From an uncultured Anaerofilum sp. (GTDB lineage Bacteria; Bacillota; Clostridia; Oscillospirales; Ruminococcaceae): DNA of 48,501 bases. The notes under the pieces were generated by a model. It ran no database searches. It was not told the DNA's origin and saw nothing but the letters and a program-made list of their open reading frames with translations. The stretch covers positions 1-48,501 of the forward strand of contig CALWZC010000018.1 in the NCBI GenBank assembly GCA_944385935.1. Direction: 5' to 3'. Within the stretch, counting starts at the first letter, position 1. Each line of letters opens with the position of its first letter. The translations under genes and the position numbers were made by a program. This document shows positions 16,932-24,924 of this stretch, one piece after another.

Positions 16932-18344
16932 TTATCGGCTTTCTTCTGCAAGGCGGCGACCCATAAGGACACCCATTACACTTGCCATCATCAAGCCACG
17001 AGTCCAGCCGGAGGAATCCCCCAAACAAGCCAAGCCGGGAAGGTTGGTGTGGAAGGTTTCATCCATCTGAATGCGGTTGGAATAGAATTTTAACTCAGGG
17101 GAATAGAGCAGAGTTTCCGAGGAGGCAAAGCCGGGAACCACTTGGTCCATGGCCTGAATAAAGTTGATAATATTGGTCATGGTGCGGTAGGGCATGGCAG
17201 AGGTAATATCTCCGGCGATAGCATCGGGCAAAGTGGGGCGCAGATTGCTGCGGCTTAGTTCCTCTTGCCATGTGCGCTTTCCGTCCAAAATGTCCCCATA
17301 TCGCTGCACCAAAATATGACCAGCTCCCAGCATATTGGTCAATTCACCAACCTTACGGGCATAGTCAATGGGGCGGTCAAAGGGAACACGGAAATGATGA
17401 GTACACAAAATAGAAAGATTGGTGTTGTTGGATTTCATTTCCTTGTAGGAATGTCCATTGACCACCGCTAGGTCATTATCATAATTTTCTTGGCTTACAA
17501 AGCCACCGGGATTTTGGCAGAAAGTGCGAACCTTATTTTTAAAGGGGGCAGGGTAGCCAATGAGCTTGGATTCATACAATACCTCATTGACTTCCTCCAT
17601 AATTTCGTTGCGTACCTCTACCCGTACACCAATATCTACATTGCCGGGAGTGCGCTCCACTCCATGTTTACGGCATAAATCCTCCAGCCAGCCGGCTCCA
17701 CGGCGACCAGTTGCGATTACTGTATTGTTTGCACGAATCTCCATGCGGTTTTTGTCAGGAGAGCCAGAGTCATGCACCACAACACCGGCACACCGTCCAT
17801 TTTCTACCAGCAAATCTTCACAATCAGTGTTGAACAACAATTCCACACCGTTTTTCTCTAGTTCTTGTTGCAAAGCATAGTAAATTTCCTGTGCTTTTTC
17901 GGTACCCAAATGGCGGATGGGACAATCTACCAGCTTCAATCCAGCCTGAATGGCTCTCTTTCGGATTTTTTTCACTTCTTCGGGATGACCAATCCCCTCA
18001 ATTTTAGTATCTGCACCAAATTCCAAATAAATTTTATCGGTATAATCAATCATTTCTTGGGCAAAGTCAGCACCAATCAGGTCAGGCAGCTCTCCGCCAA
18101 CTTCATAGCTTAGGCTGAGTTTTCCATCAGAAAAGGCACCTGCACCAGAAAAACCAGTAGTAATATGGCAGCAGGGTTTGCAGTTGACACAGTGACCAAC
18201 CTCCTGCTTGGGGCAGTGGCGTTTTTCTACAGGGCGACCTTTTTCCACCAGAACAATTTTCTGGGGTGCACCTTTGCGCACCAGTTCCAGAGCAGTAAAA
18301 ATTCCGGCAGGGCCGGCACCTACAATTACAACATCACATTGCAT
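16932..18344 (-). CDS. COG2509-type FAD-dependent oxidoreductase
   Basis: 470 residues. The N-terminal Rossmann motif VVIVGAGPAGIFTALEL (Gly9-Gly14) binds FAD. A Cys cluster follows at residues 44, 52, 55, 58 and 59 (HCPKQEVGHCVNCKPCCH) before TTGFSGAGAFSDGKL. Further FAD-binding elements are NTVIATGRRGAGWLE and the C-terminal LACLGDSSGWTRGLM. This matches the uncharacterised FAD-dependent dehydrogenases of COG2509; the Cys cluster might hold an iron-sulfur centre. The start at 18344 follows an AAAGGAGGAT site. The gene has its own promoter and a purine riboswitch in its leader, which ties it to purine status. The substrate is unknown. Confidence 0.85.
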   Translation of the reverse strand: MQCDVVIVGAGPAGIFTALELVRKGAPQKIVLVEKGRPVEKRHCPKQEVGHCVNCKPCCHITTGFSGAGAFSDGKLSLSYEVGGELPDLIGADFAQEMIDYTDKIYLEFGADTKIEGIGHPEEVKKIRKRAIQAGLKLVDCPIRHLGTEKAQEIYYALQQELEKNGVELLFNTDCEDLLVENGRCAGVVVHDSGSPDKNRMEIRANNTVIATGRRGAGWLEDLCRKHGVERTPGNVDIGVRVEVRNEIMEEVNEVLYESKLIGYPAPFKNKVRTFCQNPGGFVSQENYDNDLAVVNGHSYKEMKSNNTNLSILCTHHFRVPFDRPIDYARKVGELTNMLGAGHILVQRYGDILDGKRTWQEELSRSNLRPTLPDAIAGDITSAMPYRTMTNIINFIQAMDQVVPGFASSETLLYSPELKFYSNRIQMDETFHTNLPGLACLGDSSGWTRGLMMASVMGVLMGRRLAEESR

Positions 18345-18380
18345 AGAAAAATCCTCCTTTTTATACAAGTATGGGCACAC

Positions 18381-18431
18381 AAAAAGCTGCCCTCCGTCGA
18401 CAGGGTAAAGTCTCCCCATAAGTGGGAAACG
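18381..18431 (-). promoter_or_regulatory. Riboswitch expression platform with terminator-like alternative helix
   Basis: After the aptamer comes a hairpin TTCCCA-CTTA-TGGGGA (18428-18413). GTCGAC (18401-18396) and GGCAGC (18391-18386) follow, then TTTTT (18385-18381). GGCAGC and GTCGAC are complementary to GCTGCC (18456-18451) and GTCGAC (18445-18440) inside P3, L3 and J3/1. The U-tract-terminated helix and the folded aptamer are therefore mutually exclusive. This predicts that ligand prevents termination (an ON switch). A weaker local CCCT/AGGG stem is also possible. Confidence 0.55.
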
Positions 18432-18496
18432 AACTCGTAGTCGACTGTTAGGCAGCCGGTAGAAACATTCATCCAGATTATGAATTTATACAAATC
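18432..18496 (-). ncRNA. Purine riboswitch aptamer, guanine class (C74)
   Basis: On the minus strand the leader folds into the purine three-way junction. P1 is GATTTGTA (18496-18489) with TACGAGTT (18439-18432), J1/2 is TAA, and P2 is ATTCAT/ATGAAT with loop AATCTGG (18479-18473). J2/3 is GTTTCTACC (18466-18458). P3 is GGCTG/CAGTC with loop CCTAA, and J3/1 is GAC. TAA, GTTTCTAC and GAC before TAC are the invariant core of the guanine/adenine riboswitch. The C just before the 3' P1 strand corresponds to C74, which selects guanine or hypoxanthine. The GG of L2 and CC of L3 keep the kissing-loop contact, although L3 is 2 bases shorter than usual. Confidence 0.85.
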
Positions 18497-18511
18497 AAGA
18501 CCCAACGGTGT

Positions 18512-18540
18512 ATTATGCCATAAAAGTTATAGAAATGCAA
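18512..18540 (-). promoter_or_regulatory. Promoter of the riboswitch-controlled FAD oxidoreductase gene
   Basis: Minus strand: -35 TTGCAT (18535-18540), 17-bp spacer, -10 CATAAT (18512-18517). It starts RNA near 18505, just before the aptamer, giving a leader of about 160 bases. Confidence 0.7.
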
Positions 18541-18584
18541 GAGAAAAAATGACAAATCCAGAATTTTACATCTAGTACAGCAAC

Positions 18585-18932
18585 TTACAACAATGAAATT
18601 TGAGCCACAATATCTTGGTATTCCTGTTCTGCAAGGGTAAAATCTTGTTCCAACAAGGTTCCATCCTTCTGCCTTGCATCCAAACAAATACTTTGGAACA
18701 GCTCTGCCAAGGAAGTGAGGCCCAAATTTAAACATAGTCCTTTTAAAGTATGGGCAGCAATATTTGCATCCTCAAAATTTTTTTCTTTTACAGCTTTTTC
18801 TAAAAGAGGCCAGTTGGGGTCACTGGGAAATCGCTTTAAAAATTTTTCCAGCAAGGCTTCATTGTTTCCAAAGCGAGCCAGTACGCCAGAACTATCTAGA
18901 TGCAATCCAGCAAAAAAGTCTTGTAAATTCAT
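18585..18932 (-). CDS. Stand-alone Hpt phosphotransfer protein
   Basis: 115 residues that form one helical Hpt domain. The phospho-accepting motif is AAHTLKGLCLNLGL, with His61 as the phosphorylated residue; the HxxKG core is intact. Such proteins shuttle phosphate between hybrid kinases and response regulators. The gene lies 27 bp downstream of the discoidin-like gene, in the same direction as the YesM/YesN pair, so it is probably the last gene of that operon. An AAAGGGATG stretch lies about 8 bp before the ATG. No hybrid kinase is present nearby, so its partner may be the upstream kinase or a distant one. Confidence 0.85.
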   Translation of the reverse strand: MNLQDFFAGLHLDSSGVLARFGNNEALLEKFLKRFPSDPNWPLLEKAVKEKNFEDANIAAHTLKGLCLNLGLTSLAELFQSICLDARQKDGTLLEQDFTLAEQEYQDIVAQISLL

Positions 18933-18959
18933 AAAAACACATCCCTTTTTGGTGTGCTG

Positions 18960-19751
18960 TTATTTTGCCTCAGTACCCCACAACTCCAACTGAGTCAAAG
19001 CAGGGAAGGGGGAGGGGTCATCGGGGCACTGGATTAGTTGTTCCAACACAGCACTACGAACAGTGCGGGGGGCAATCTTGGTAGATTGTGGGTAGGCTAC
19101 CTTTTCAAAGTGCAATGTTTCACTGGAGCCATCATCAAAGCGAATTACAGCACTTTGCCACCAGTTGTCGTGGGGGAAGTCATTTCGCAAAGTAACAGCA
19201 ACTTCATCAATGGTAACAGGACGACCAAAATCAATGGTCAATGCAGCATTGGGGTCACGGTTGATACCCCAGCTGGAATAGGGATACACACCATGTCCTT
19301 CGTTGGCAAAAATGCCATCAATGGCATTGCGAGCCTCAAAGCTAGCCTCTCCACGGGTTTCTACATTGGCAAAGGCGTGGGGGAACAAACCATTGTTTGC
19401 ATGGCAATCCATAGGATTCAAAGCCAGATTCCGTCTTGCAGAAACCTCCTCTGGGGTGGCTGCCCGTGCCCACAGAAGATGGCAGCTTCCTACAAAAGCC
19501 TTGGGAGAATAGCAGATACGACGCTCTGCAAAGGGAACAGGCAGCTTTGCTTGTCCATTGAGTACGCCATAGGTAGCAGGCAGGCTGTCCTCCAGTTGTG
19601 CCACTACATGACAGCCGCTTTCGTCAGAAGAAAGACACAGTACATCGCCGGGCTGATATTCTTGCTTGTATTCCAAAAATACACGGTTGATGCCTGTTGC
19701 TTCTGCAAGCACCTGTCCTTGCTCATTTACAACTTGAATTTTTAAATTCAT
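18960..19751 (-). CDS. Cytoplasmic protein with discoidin (F5/8 type C)-like domain
   Basis: 263 residues without signal peptide or membrane segment. The first ~100 residues form a beta-rich region of unknown family (LEYKQEYQPGDVLCLSSDES). Residues about 108-263 look like a galactose-binding/discoidin jelly roll: RNLALNP, ARNAIDG, YPYSSWGINRDPNAALTIDF, then VTIDEVAVTLR and the closing LTQLELWG. It could bind or sense a carbohydrate inside the cell. The start at 19751 has a GGAGGAATT site; a 30-codon upstream extension is rejected. It sits between the response regulator and Hpt genes. The function is not established. Confidence 0.65.
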   Translation of the reverse strand: MNLKIQVVNEQGQVLAEATGINRVFLEYKQEYQPGDVLCLSSDESGCHVVAQLEDSLPATYGVLNGQAKLPVPFAERRICYSPKAFVGSCHLLWARAATPEEVSARRNLALNPMDCHANNGLFPHAFANVETRGEASFEARNAIDGIFANEGHGVYPYSSWGINRDPNAALTIDFGRPVTIDEVAVTLRNDFPHDNWWQSAVIRFDDGSSETLHFEKVAYPQSTKIAPRTVRSAVLEQLIQCPDDPSPFPALTQLELWGTEAK

Positions 19752-19841
19752 TGGGAATTCCTCCAAAAATAAAATTTTTTTAGATACAAACATGGGGGAT
19801 ATGCCCTCATTATATGCCCTTTTCCAGCCAATAGCAAGCAC

Positions 19842-21443
19842 CTATTGACGCAAACTGCGCTGGTATTCGGTAGGGGTCATACCAATGTGGCGGCGAAATA
19901 CCCTTGTAAAATAGTAGGCATTTTCAAAGCCTAGCATATAGGAAATTTCATAAATACGATGATTTCCCTCGGAAATAAGCTGACAGGCACGGCGCATTTT
20001 TGTTTCATTTACAAAGTCCATAAAATTTTGGTCATATTCTTTTTTAAACAATGCCGAAAGATAACTTGGCGAAAGTCCAGCAGCGTCAGCAGCATCCTGC
20101 AAGGTAATTTTTTCGTCCACATGCTCTTGTACATACTGTTTTGCCCGTTCTGTGGGATTGCTGCGGAATCCAGAAATAGCCTCCAGTTGGGCATCCACAT
20201 GGCGAGCAAGAACATCCACCCAGTCCAATATTCGTTGGCGAGTGGTGCAGCAACGCAAAGCAGACAACACAGAGGCACTGTCTGAGAAAAAGCCTCCCTT
20301 TTCTGGTGCAGCACCAGCCAATGCCATGCCACACAGACTATACAGTTCGGTGCAAAAGTCTATGCCATCCTGCCAAAAATGGGGTGTTTGGGCAAGTTGA
20401 TTTTTTGCTTTTTCCAATAAGGTCAATGCAGCAGAGCGATTTTTTGCACGGAGTTCCAGCGTTAACCGGTTTGTAATATCCTGCAATTCCAAGGGTTTCA
20501 AGGTTGGTTTTGCTCCCAACAAAAAGCGAGGTGTAATCAACTGCCCACCCATAAGATAATGGTACTGGTAGAGTTGAGCCAGTTCTACACACGCCTCATC
20601 TACACAGCTTTCTTCTGCAAAAACGGAGCTGCACAATAAACAAAGCATCATCTGTGTGGTGTTGGTAGAGGCGGAGGACAATTTAGAGGAAAATAAATTC
20701 AGGTCGGGCAATTGCTCCAAATTCCAGCACAGCACCACCAAACGTTGGGTTTGATAGTCAGGTAATGCTACCATATAGTGAGAAAAAAGATTGCCTGCTA
20801 ATTTTTCCACCAGTTCCCTTTGCCAATCCATTAGTTGTTTTCGCTCTTTATGAGAAAAAGAGGATAAGGAAGGGAGGGCGGAAGGGTCCATTAAAATTTG
20901 AATAAAACAAAACTGTTGCAACATTTTCTGCTGGGATAAGATTCTTCGTAGCCGCAAATCTTCGGGATGGTTTACAATATCTCGCAAAGCCCCCTGCAAC
21001 TGTTGGGTTTCGTGGGATTGCATATACTGTTCCATAACATCCACTTGAGCAATTTTGCCCCGTTTTTCACACTCCGCTTTGGCACGAGCAAGGCTTGTAA
21101 TCAAGGTATCTGGTTCCAACTGGGTTTTGATAAGGTAGTCCACAGCTTGCAAACGCATAGTTTGGCGAGCAAGGTCAAAATCTTGGTAGTTGGTTAGCAT
21201 GATAAATACAGGCCCAGAGGGAAGGTGGGAGCATTCCTCCAAAAGTTCCAGCCCGGATTTTACGGGCATACGAATGTCACTGATAACAATGTCCGGCGAC
21301 AAAGACCGAATGCTTTCCATGGCTTGTTGTCCATTTCTGGCAGTGCCAACAATTTCGCAGCCTTGTTGTTCCCAGTCAATTAAAAATTTAATTCCCGAAA
21401 GAATAATAGGTTCATCATCTACCAGCAAAATCCGGTATACCAT
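19842..21443 (-). CDS. YesN-type response regulator with AraC DNA-binding domain
   Basis: 533 residues. The N-terminal receiver domain (1-120) has acidic pocket Asp9/Asp10 in LLVDDEP, phosphorylation site Asp56 in ISDIRMP, and the conserved Lys in DYLIKTQ. A long middle region (about 130-430) is family-specific. The C-terminal AraC/XylS double HTH (about 435-533) has SPSYLSALFKKEYDQNFMDF and ISYMLGFENAYYFTRVFRRH. Its start overlaps the kinase gene by 29 bp, confirming the pair. YesN-type regulators usually activate an adjacent sugar ABC transporter, and one lies divergently just beyond the kinase. Confidence 0.93.
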   Translation of the reverse strand: MVYRILLVDDEPIILSGIKFLIDWEQQGCEIVGTARNGQQAMESIRSLSPDIVISDIRMPVKSGLELLEECSHLPSGPVFIMLTNYQDFDLARQTMRLQAVDYLIKTQLEPDTLITSLARAKAECEKRGKIAQVDVMEQYMQSHETQQLQGALRDIVNHPEDLRLRRILSQQKMLQQFCFIQILMDPSALPSLSSFSHKERKQLMDWQRELVEKLAGNLFSHYMVALPDYQTQRLVVLCWNLEQLPDLNLFSSKLSSASTNTTQMMLCLLCSSVFAEESCVDEACVELAQLYQYHYLMGGQLITPRFLLGAKPTLKPLELQDITNRLTLELRAKNRSAALTLLEKAKNQLAQTPHFWQDGIDFCTELYSLCGMALAGAAPEKGGFFSDSASVLSALRCCTTRQRILDWVDVLARHVDAQLEAISGFRSNPTERAKQYVQEHVDEKITLQDAADAAGLSPSYLSALFKKEYDQNFMDFVNETKMRRACQLISEGNHRIYEISYMLGFENAYYFTRVFRRHIGMTPTEYQRSLRQ

Positions 21444-23205
21444 TGGAACAAGCCTCCTCTTTGGGTATTTTTACAAACATTTTGGTGTATTCTCCCACAA
21501 CCGACTGAATGGTCAAACCATAACCGCTGCCGTATACCAACTGAAGCCGCTGGTGCACATTTCCCACACCAATGCCATTCATACTGCCATGGGAAGAGCC
21601 GCATTTTCCCGCCAGAGCCTTTTGGATGGTGGCAGCATCCATACCAACACCATCATCTTCTACGCACAAAATAAGGTCGTTTTCTTCCTCTTTTGCCCAA
21701 AGCCGAATGGTTCCAAAGCGGCCAGTGGGTTCAATGCCATGGAAAATAGCATTTTCCACCAATGGTTGCAAGGTTAGTTTAATGATGGAATAGGGATAAA
21801 GGTGCGGAGGAATTTCATTTTTCAGTTCAAAGGTATCCATATAGCGAATGGATTGAATATTGACATAATCCTCCAACAGCTTGATTTCCTCCTCTAGAGG
21901 CACCTTTTGGTCATAGCCCTTTGCCATATTTTTTAGAAGATTGGACAGAGAGCGAGTCATCTGCTGTATGCCGGGATTTTTTTGAATCACTGCCATCCAA
22001 TGGATGGAATCCAATGTATTATACAAAAAGTGTGGGTTTACTTGGCTTTGCAGCATGGCAATTTCAATTTTTCGCTTTTGTTCTGCTTGGTGCTGTGTTT
22101 CCTCCAAAAGGTGGCTTACAGAAAGGGTCATTTCGTTGACCACTTTTCCTATTTGGCTAATTTCATCCTGCCCTTGCTCAATGGTGGGGTCGTAGGAAAG
22201 GTCATTTTCGCTAATTTTGCGAATCCGTTTGGTTAACCGTCGGATGGGTTTGGTTAGCAAGTTGGATAAAATAATAGAAATGCCAAGGCCTGCCGCCAGA
22301 GTGGTTGCCAACCCCAACAAAACGGTATGTACAATCTCGCTTTGGTCAGATTGCAATACAAAGGAATCCGTGGCGGAACAAAGCCATAAATCAAATTGCA
22401 AGGGGGTGCTGTTTAGCAGCCAATTCCCATTGGTGGTAGGAGTGTTTTGAAAAGGTGGCTTTTGCTGTTGGGTTTCTAACCCCATTTCTGGTAGAGATTC
22501 ATTATAAATACTAGAGCCATCATTTGTGCAAATGAAGTATGTTCCTGTTGGATAAAAAGAGGATACAATATCATGAAGCATAAGCATCGAAAATTCACAG
22601 TAGAACCAAGCAGTAGCTTCTTGGCGCAATCCGCTGGTGATAGGCTGAATGGATACAAGCGAAGGAACAGCGGAATTTGTAGACAGAGATGTGGAAGAAA
22701 CTACTATTTTTTGAGGAAAGCCCTGCTCTTTTAACTCTTGAAAGAGGGCACTTTCTTGAATGCTTTGAGAGTCGAAATCTGTGCCATAGACAGTTTGGGT
22801 GGTGGCTTGAATCATAAAATCATCTTGCTGGCGAAACACCACCATTTTATTGAGATACTCACTCATGCCGCTTCCTGCAATGGCGTTGTTTAGAAGTTGC
22901 TGTGCATTTAGGGAAAAACGAGAGGAGGATTGAGTAGATGCAGATGTAGACTCTGCCGCAGTAACCACAGTGTTGTGGCTAGAGCATAAATTTATCAAAT
23001 TCCAAGCCTTGTCCAATTCCTCATTCAGCTGCGCTGCAATAAATTCCATATTGGTTTGCTGGATGGTTTGTGTTTTATAAGAAATAATATCAGAAAGATA
23101 TTGATAGATGAAAAGATTTCCAGTAATGGCAACAACACCTACACACACGGAAGTATAAGCAACAATTCTAAGCCGTATTCCCTTGAAAAATGGCAATTCT
23201 CCCAC
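21415..23205 (-). CDS. YesM-type sensor histidine kinase
   Basis: 596 residues: membrane segment about 9-31, an extracellular sensor region of about 250 residues, membrane segment about 290-312, then a HAMP domain (KPIRRLTKRIRKISENDLSY). The kinase core has the phospho-His motif QSQVNPHFLYNTLDSIHW and the ATPase part with PLVENAIFHGIE, VEDDGVGMD and GIGVGNVHQRL. This is the His_kinase/YesM group that senses extracellular saccharides or their binding proteins. The frame opens at a GTG with a weak upstream AGGTAG; the precise start is uncertain by a few codons. It overlaps the response regulator gene. Confidence 0.9.
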   Translation of the reverse strand: MGELPFFKGIRLRIVAYTSVCVGVVAITGNLFIYQYLSDIISYKTQTIQQTNMEFIAAQLNEELDKAWNLINLCSSHNTVVTAAESTSASTQSSSRFSLNAQQLLNNAIAGSGMSEYLNKMVVFRQQDDFMIQATTQTVYGTDFDSQSIQESALFQELKEQGFPQKIVVSSTSLSTNSAVPSLVSIQPITSGLRQEATAWFYCEFSMLMLHDIVSSFYPTGTYFICTNDGSSIYNESLPEMGLETQQQKPPFQNTPTTNGNWLLNSTPLQFDLWLCSATDSFVLQSDQSEIVHTVLLGLATTLAAGLGISIILSNLLTKPIRRLTKRIRKISENDLSYDPTIEQGQDEISQIGKVVNEMTLSVSHLLEETQHQAEQKRKIEIAMLQSQVNPHFLYNTLDSIHWMAVIQKNPGIQQMTRSLSNLLKNMAKGYDQKVPLEEEIKLLEDYVNIQSIRYMDTFELKNEIPPHLYPYSIIKLTLQPLVENAIFHGIEPTGRFGTIRLWAKEEENDLILCVEDDGVGMDAATIQKALAGKCGSSHGSMNGIGVGNVHQRLQLVYGSGYGLTIQSVVGEYTKMFVKIPKEEACSNGIPDFAGR

Positions 23206-23233
23206 CTACCTATAAAATAATAGTACAGCCATT

Positions 23234-23262
23234 ATTATATGAAATCAAAGGAAGTTGTGCAA
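23234..23262 (-). promoter_or_regulatory. Promoter of the YesM/YesN operon
   Basis: Minus strand: -35 TTGCAC (23257-23262), 17-bp spacer, perfect -10 TATAAT (23234-23239), 29 bp upstream of the kinase start. Confidence 0.7.
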
Positions 23263-23370
23263 ATCTTTTTTGACTAAAATGTATATAGAATGTGGACAAA
23301 AAGAAAAAATCGCAACCGATTGGACAAAATAACAAGAAACGAAAGGTGTTTTTTGATGTGAAATCTAAAA

Positions 23371-23398
23371 ATAATACTAGGACAAAAAATAGTATTAT
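23371..23398. repeat. Perfect 9-bp inverted repeat followed by a T tract
   Basis: ATAATACTA (23371-23379) and TAGTATTAT (23390-23398) with spacer GGACAAAAAA, followed by A and a run of ten T. It could be an operator or a weak terminator-like hairpin. The arms are entirely A/T apart from one G-C pair, so I favour protein binding. Confidence 0.5.
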
Positions 23399-23416
23399 AT
23401 TTTTTTTTCAAATCGT

Positions 23417-23447
23417 AAAATAGCAATGGAAAATCTAAAAATAGCAA
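23417..23447 (+). promoter_or_regulatory. Two direct repeats AAAATAGCAA, 21 bp apart (candidate activator site)
   Basis: Identical 10-mers at 23417-23426 and 23438-23447, each followed by a GGAAA a few bases later. The 21-bp period equals two helical turns, which suits an AraC-type regulator dimer such as the adjacent YesN protein. The downstream copy ends 25 bp before the -10 element and overlaps the missing -35 position. Confidence 0.5.
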
Positions 23448-23471
23448 CAGGAAATGACAAGCACTCTGCGC

Positions 23472-23477
23472 TATAAT
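23472..23477 (+). promoter_or_regulatory. -10 element of the sugar ABC transporter operon
   Basis: A perfect TATAAT, 74 bp upstream of the start codon of the binding protein. At 17 bp upstream the sequence is AGGAAA, not a recognisable -35, so the promoter probably needs an activator. Confidence 0.55.
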
Positions 23478-23550
23478 GGTGACAGACAAAAGAGACCGGT
23501 ATACAGACCGGAACAAACAAAAAGGGAAACCAAAAAAGGAGAGAGTTCTT

Positions 23551-24882
23551 ATGAAAATGAAACGTATTGCAGCAGCAGGCCTGACAGCTGTAATGGCAGC
23601 TTCTGTACTTACCGCTTGCGGTGGAGCAACCAGCAGCTCCTCTGGCAGCACTGGCACAAGCTCTTCTGGCAGCACCGGCACAAGTTCTTCTGGAAGCACT
23701 GCTTCTGGCGAGCAAGTTACCCTGAAAGTTTCCTTGTGGGATGCTACCAGTAACCCCGCAGACTTGGCAGCTATTGAGGCTTTTGAAGCAGCCAACCCTG
23801 ACATTAAGATTGACCTGATTGATATTCCCAGCAACGACTATAACACCAAGTTGAACACCATGTTGAATGGTGGTAGCCAGCTGGATGTATTCTTCATCAA
23901 ACAAGCTGACTCCACAAAGAGCTTCTACGACAAAGGCCAGCTGTTGGATTTGACCGATTACATTGCAGAGTCTGGTGTAGATCTGTCTGGTTTCAATGGC
24001 ACTGCTGATGGTTTTGCATTTAACGGCAAACAGTATGGCTTGCCTGTTCGTACCGACTACTATGTTCTGTACTACAACAAGGACTTGTTTGACGCAAAAG
24101 GCATTGCTTATCCCAGCAACGACATGACTTGGACCGAGTTTGAAAAGTTGGCTGGTGAGCTTTCTGGTGATGGCAACTATGGTGCTTATATGCACACATG
24201 GCAGGCAATGGCTTACAACTGGGGTATCCAAGACGGCAAAAATACCGTTTTGAGCTATGAAACCGGTTATGACTTTGTAAAGCCCTATTATGAGATGTTG
24301 CTGCGTATGCAGGATGCTGGCTACATTCAAGACTATGGCCAGTTGAAGAGTGGTAATATTCACTACTCTGGCGCATTTGCACAGGGCAACGTAGCTATGA
24401 TGCCCATGGGCACTTGGTTCTTGGGAACCATGAAATCTAAAGTTGAAAGCGGCGAAGCTAAATTCAACTGGGGCGTTGCAACCCTTCCTCATCCAGATGG
24501 AGTAGAGGCAGGTTACACCGTAGGTGCAAGCACTCCTTTGGCAATCAACTCTGCTACTAAGAATGCAGATGCAGCATGGCGCTTTGTTGAGTTTATGACC
24601 GGCGAAGAAGGCTCTGCTGTATATGCAAAAGAAGGTTATATCCCTGCTCGTTCTGATTCCACCATTCTGGACACTGTTGCTGCCAACGAGGGTATGCCCG
24701 AAGGTTTGGCAGAAGCTCTGCAAACTAAGAACATCGTTCCCGACCGTCCCATCGCTGACCATGTGGGAGATGTAGACCTGGTATTGGGTGAGCAACACAG
24801 CATGATTATGTTGGGTGAAGCAACCATTGATGACGCTCTGGCAGATTTGACCAGCCAAGTAAAGGACATCATGGAAGGCTAA
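23551..24882 (+). CDS. Carbohydrate ABC transporter solute-binding lipoprotein (CUT1 type)
   Basis: 443 residues. The signal peptide ends in lipobox LTACG, so the protein is tethered outside the membrane. A flexible linker made of repeated Ser-Gly-Ser-Thr-Gly-Thr units follows (about residues 29-55). The rest is a family-1 extracellular solute-binding fold with VTLKVSLWDA near its start, FFIKQAD, and YYVLYYNKDLFDAKGI. It should bind an oligosaccharide for the two permeases downstream. The start at 23551 has an AAAGGAGAGAG site. A GC-rich hairpin follows the gene, which would make this the most abundant product of the operon. Confidence 0.92.
   Translation: MKMKRIAAAGLTAVMAASVLTACGGATSSSSGSTGTSSSGSTGTSSSGSTASGEQVTLKVSLWDATSNPADLAAIEAFEAANPDIKIDLIDIPSNDYNTKLNTMLNGGSQLDVFFIKQADSTKSFYDKGQLLDLTDYIAESGVDLSGFNGTADGFAFNGKQYGLPVRTDYYVLYYNKDLFDAKGIAYPSNDMTWTEFEKLAGELSGDGNYGAYMHTWQAMAYNWGIQDGKNTVLSYETGYDFVKPYYEMLLRMQDAGYIQDYGQLKSGNIHYSGAFAQGNVAMMPMGTWFLGTMKSKVESGEAKFNWGVATLPHPDGVEAGYTVGASTPLAINSATKNADAAWRFVEFMTGEEGSAVYAKEGYIPARSDSTILDTVAANEGMPEGLAEALQTKNIVPDRPIADHVGDVDLVLGEQHSMIMLGEATIDDALADLTSQVKDIMEG
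23638..23700 (+). repeat. In-frame 24-bp tandem repeat in the binding-protein linker
   Basis: About 2.5 near-identical units encoding Ser-Ser-Gly-Ser-Thr-Gly-Thr-Ser, differing only at synonymous positions (for example TCCTCTGGCAGC, TCTTCTGGCAGC, TCTTCTGGAAGC). It lies between the lipid anchor and the folded domain. Confidence 0.75.
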
Positions 24883-24924
24883 AAACCAAAGTAAGCATTG
24901 GAAAGAGATTGAATGCAGCTTGAG

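Larger units (their letters stand above)
23206..23550. other. Divergent regulatory region between the two-component operon and the ABC transporter
   Basis: 345 bp without a gene. It contains the kinase promoter (23234-23262), a perfect inverted repeat (23371-23398) followed by a T run, two copies of AAATCTAAAAATA (23361-23373 and 23431-23443), two copies of AAAATAGCAA (23417-23426 and 23438-23447), and the transporter -10 element (23472-23477). It is an unusually repeat-rich control region. Confidence 0.7.

Noticed and set aside
18477-18505. A -35 TTGGGT / -10 CATAAT pair (17-bp spacer, minus strand) upstream of the FAD oxidoreductase
   Set aside because: It lies inside P1/P2 of the purine aptamer, so a transcript from it would lack the 5' half of the riboswitch. 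The pair at 18512-18540 is equally good and starts just before the aptamer.
23371-23410. Inverted repeat plus T run as a Rho-independent terminator
   Set aside because: The stem is almost all A/T and no gene upstream on that strand needs ending; an operator is more plausible.
23638-23700. Tandem repeats considered as a CRISPR-like or mobile repeat
   Set aside because: The units are in frame, contiguous without spacers, and encode a Ser/Gly/Thr linker typical of surface lipoproteins.
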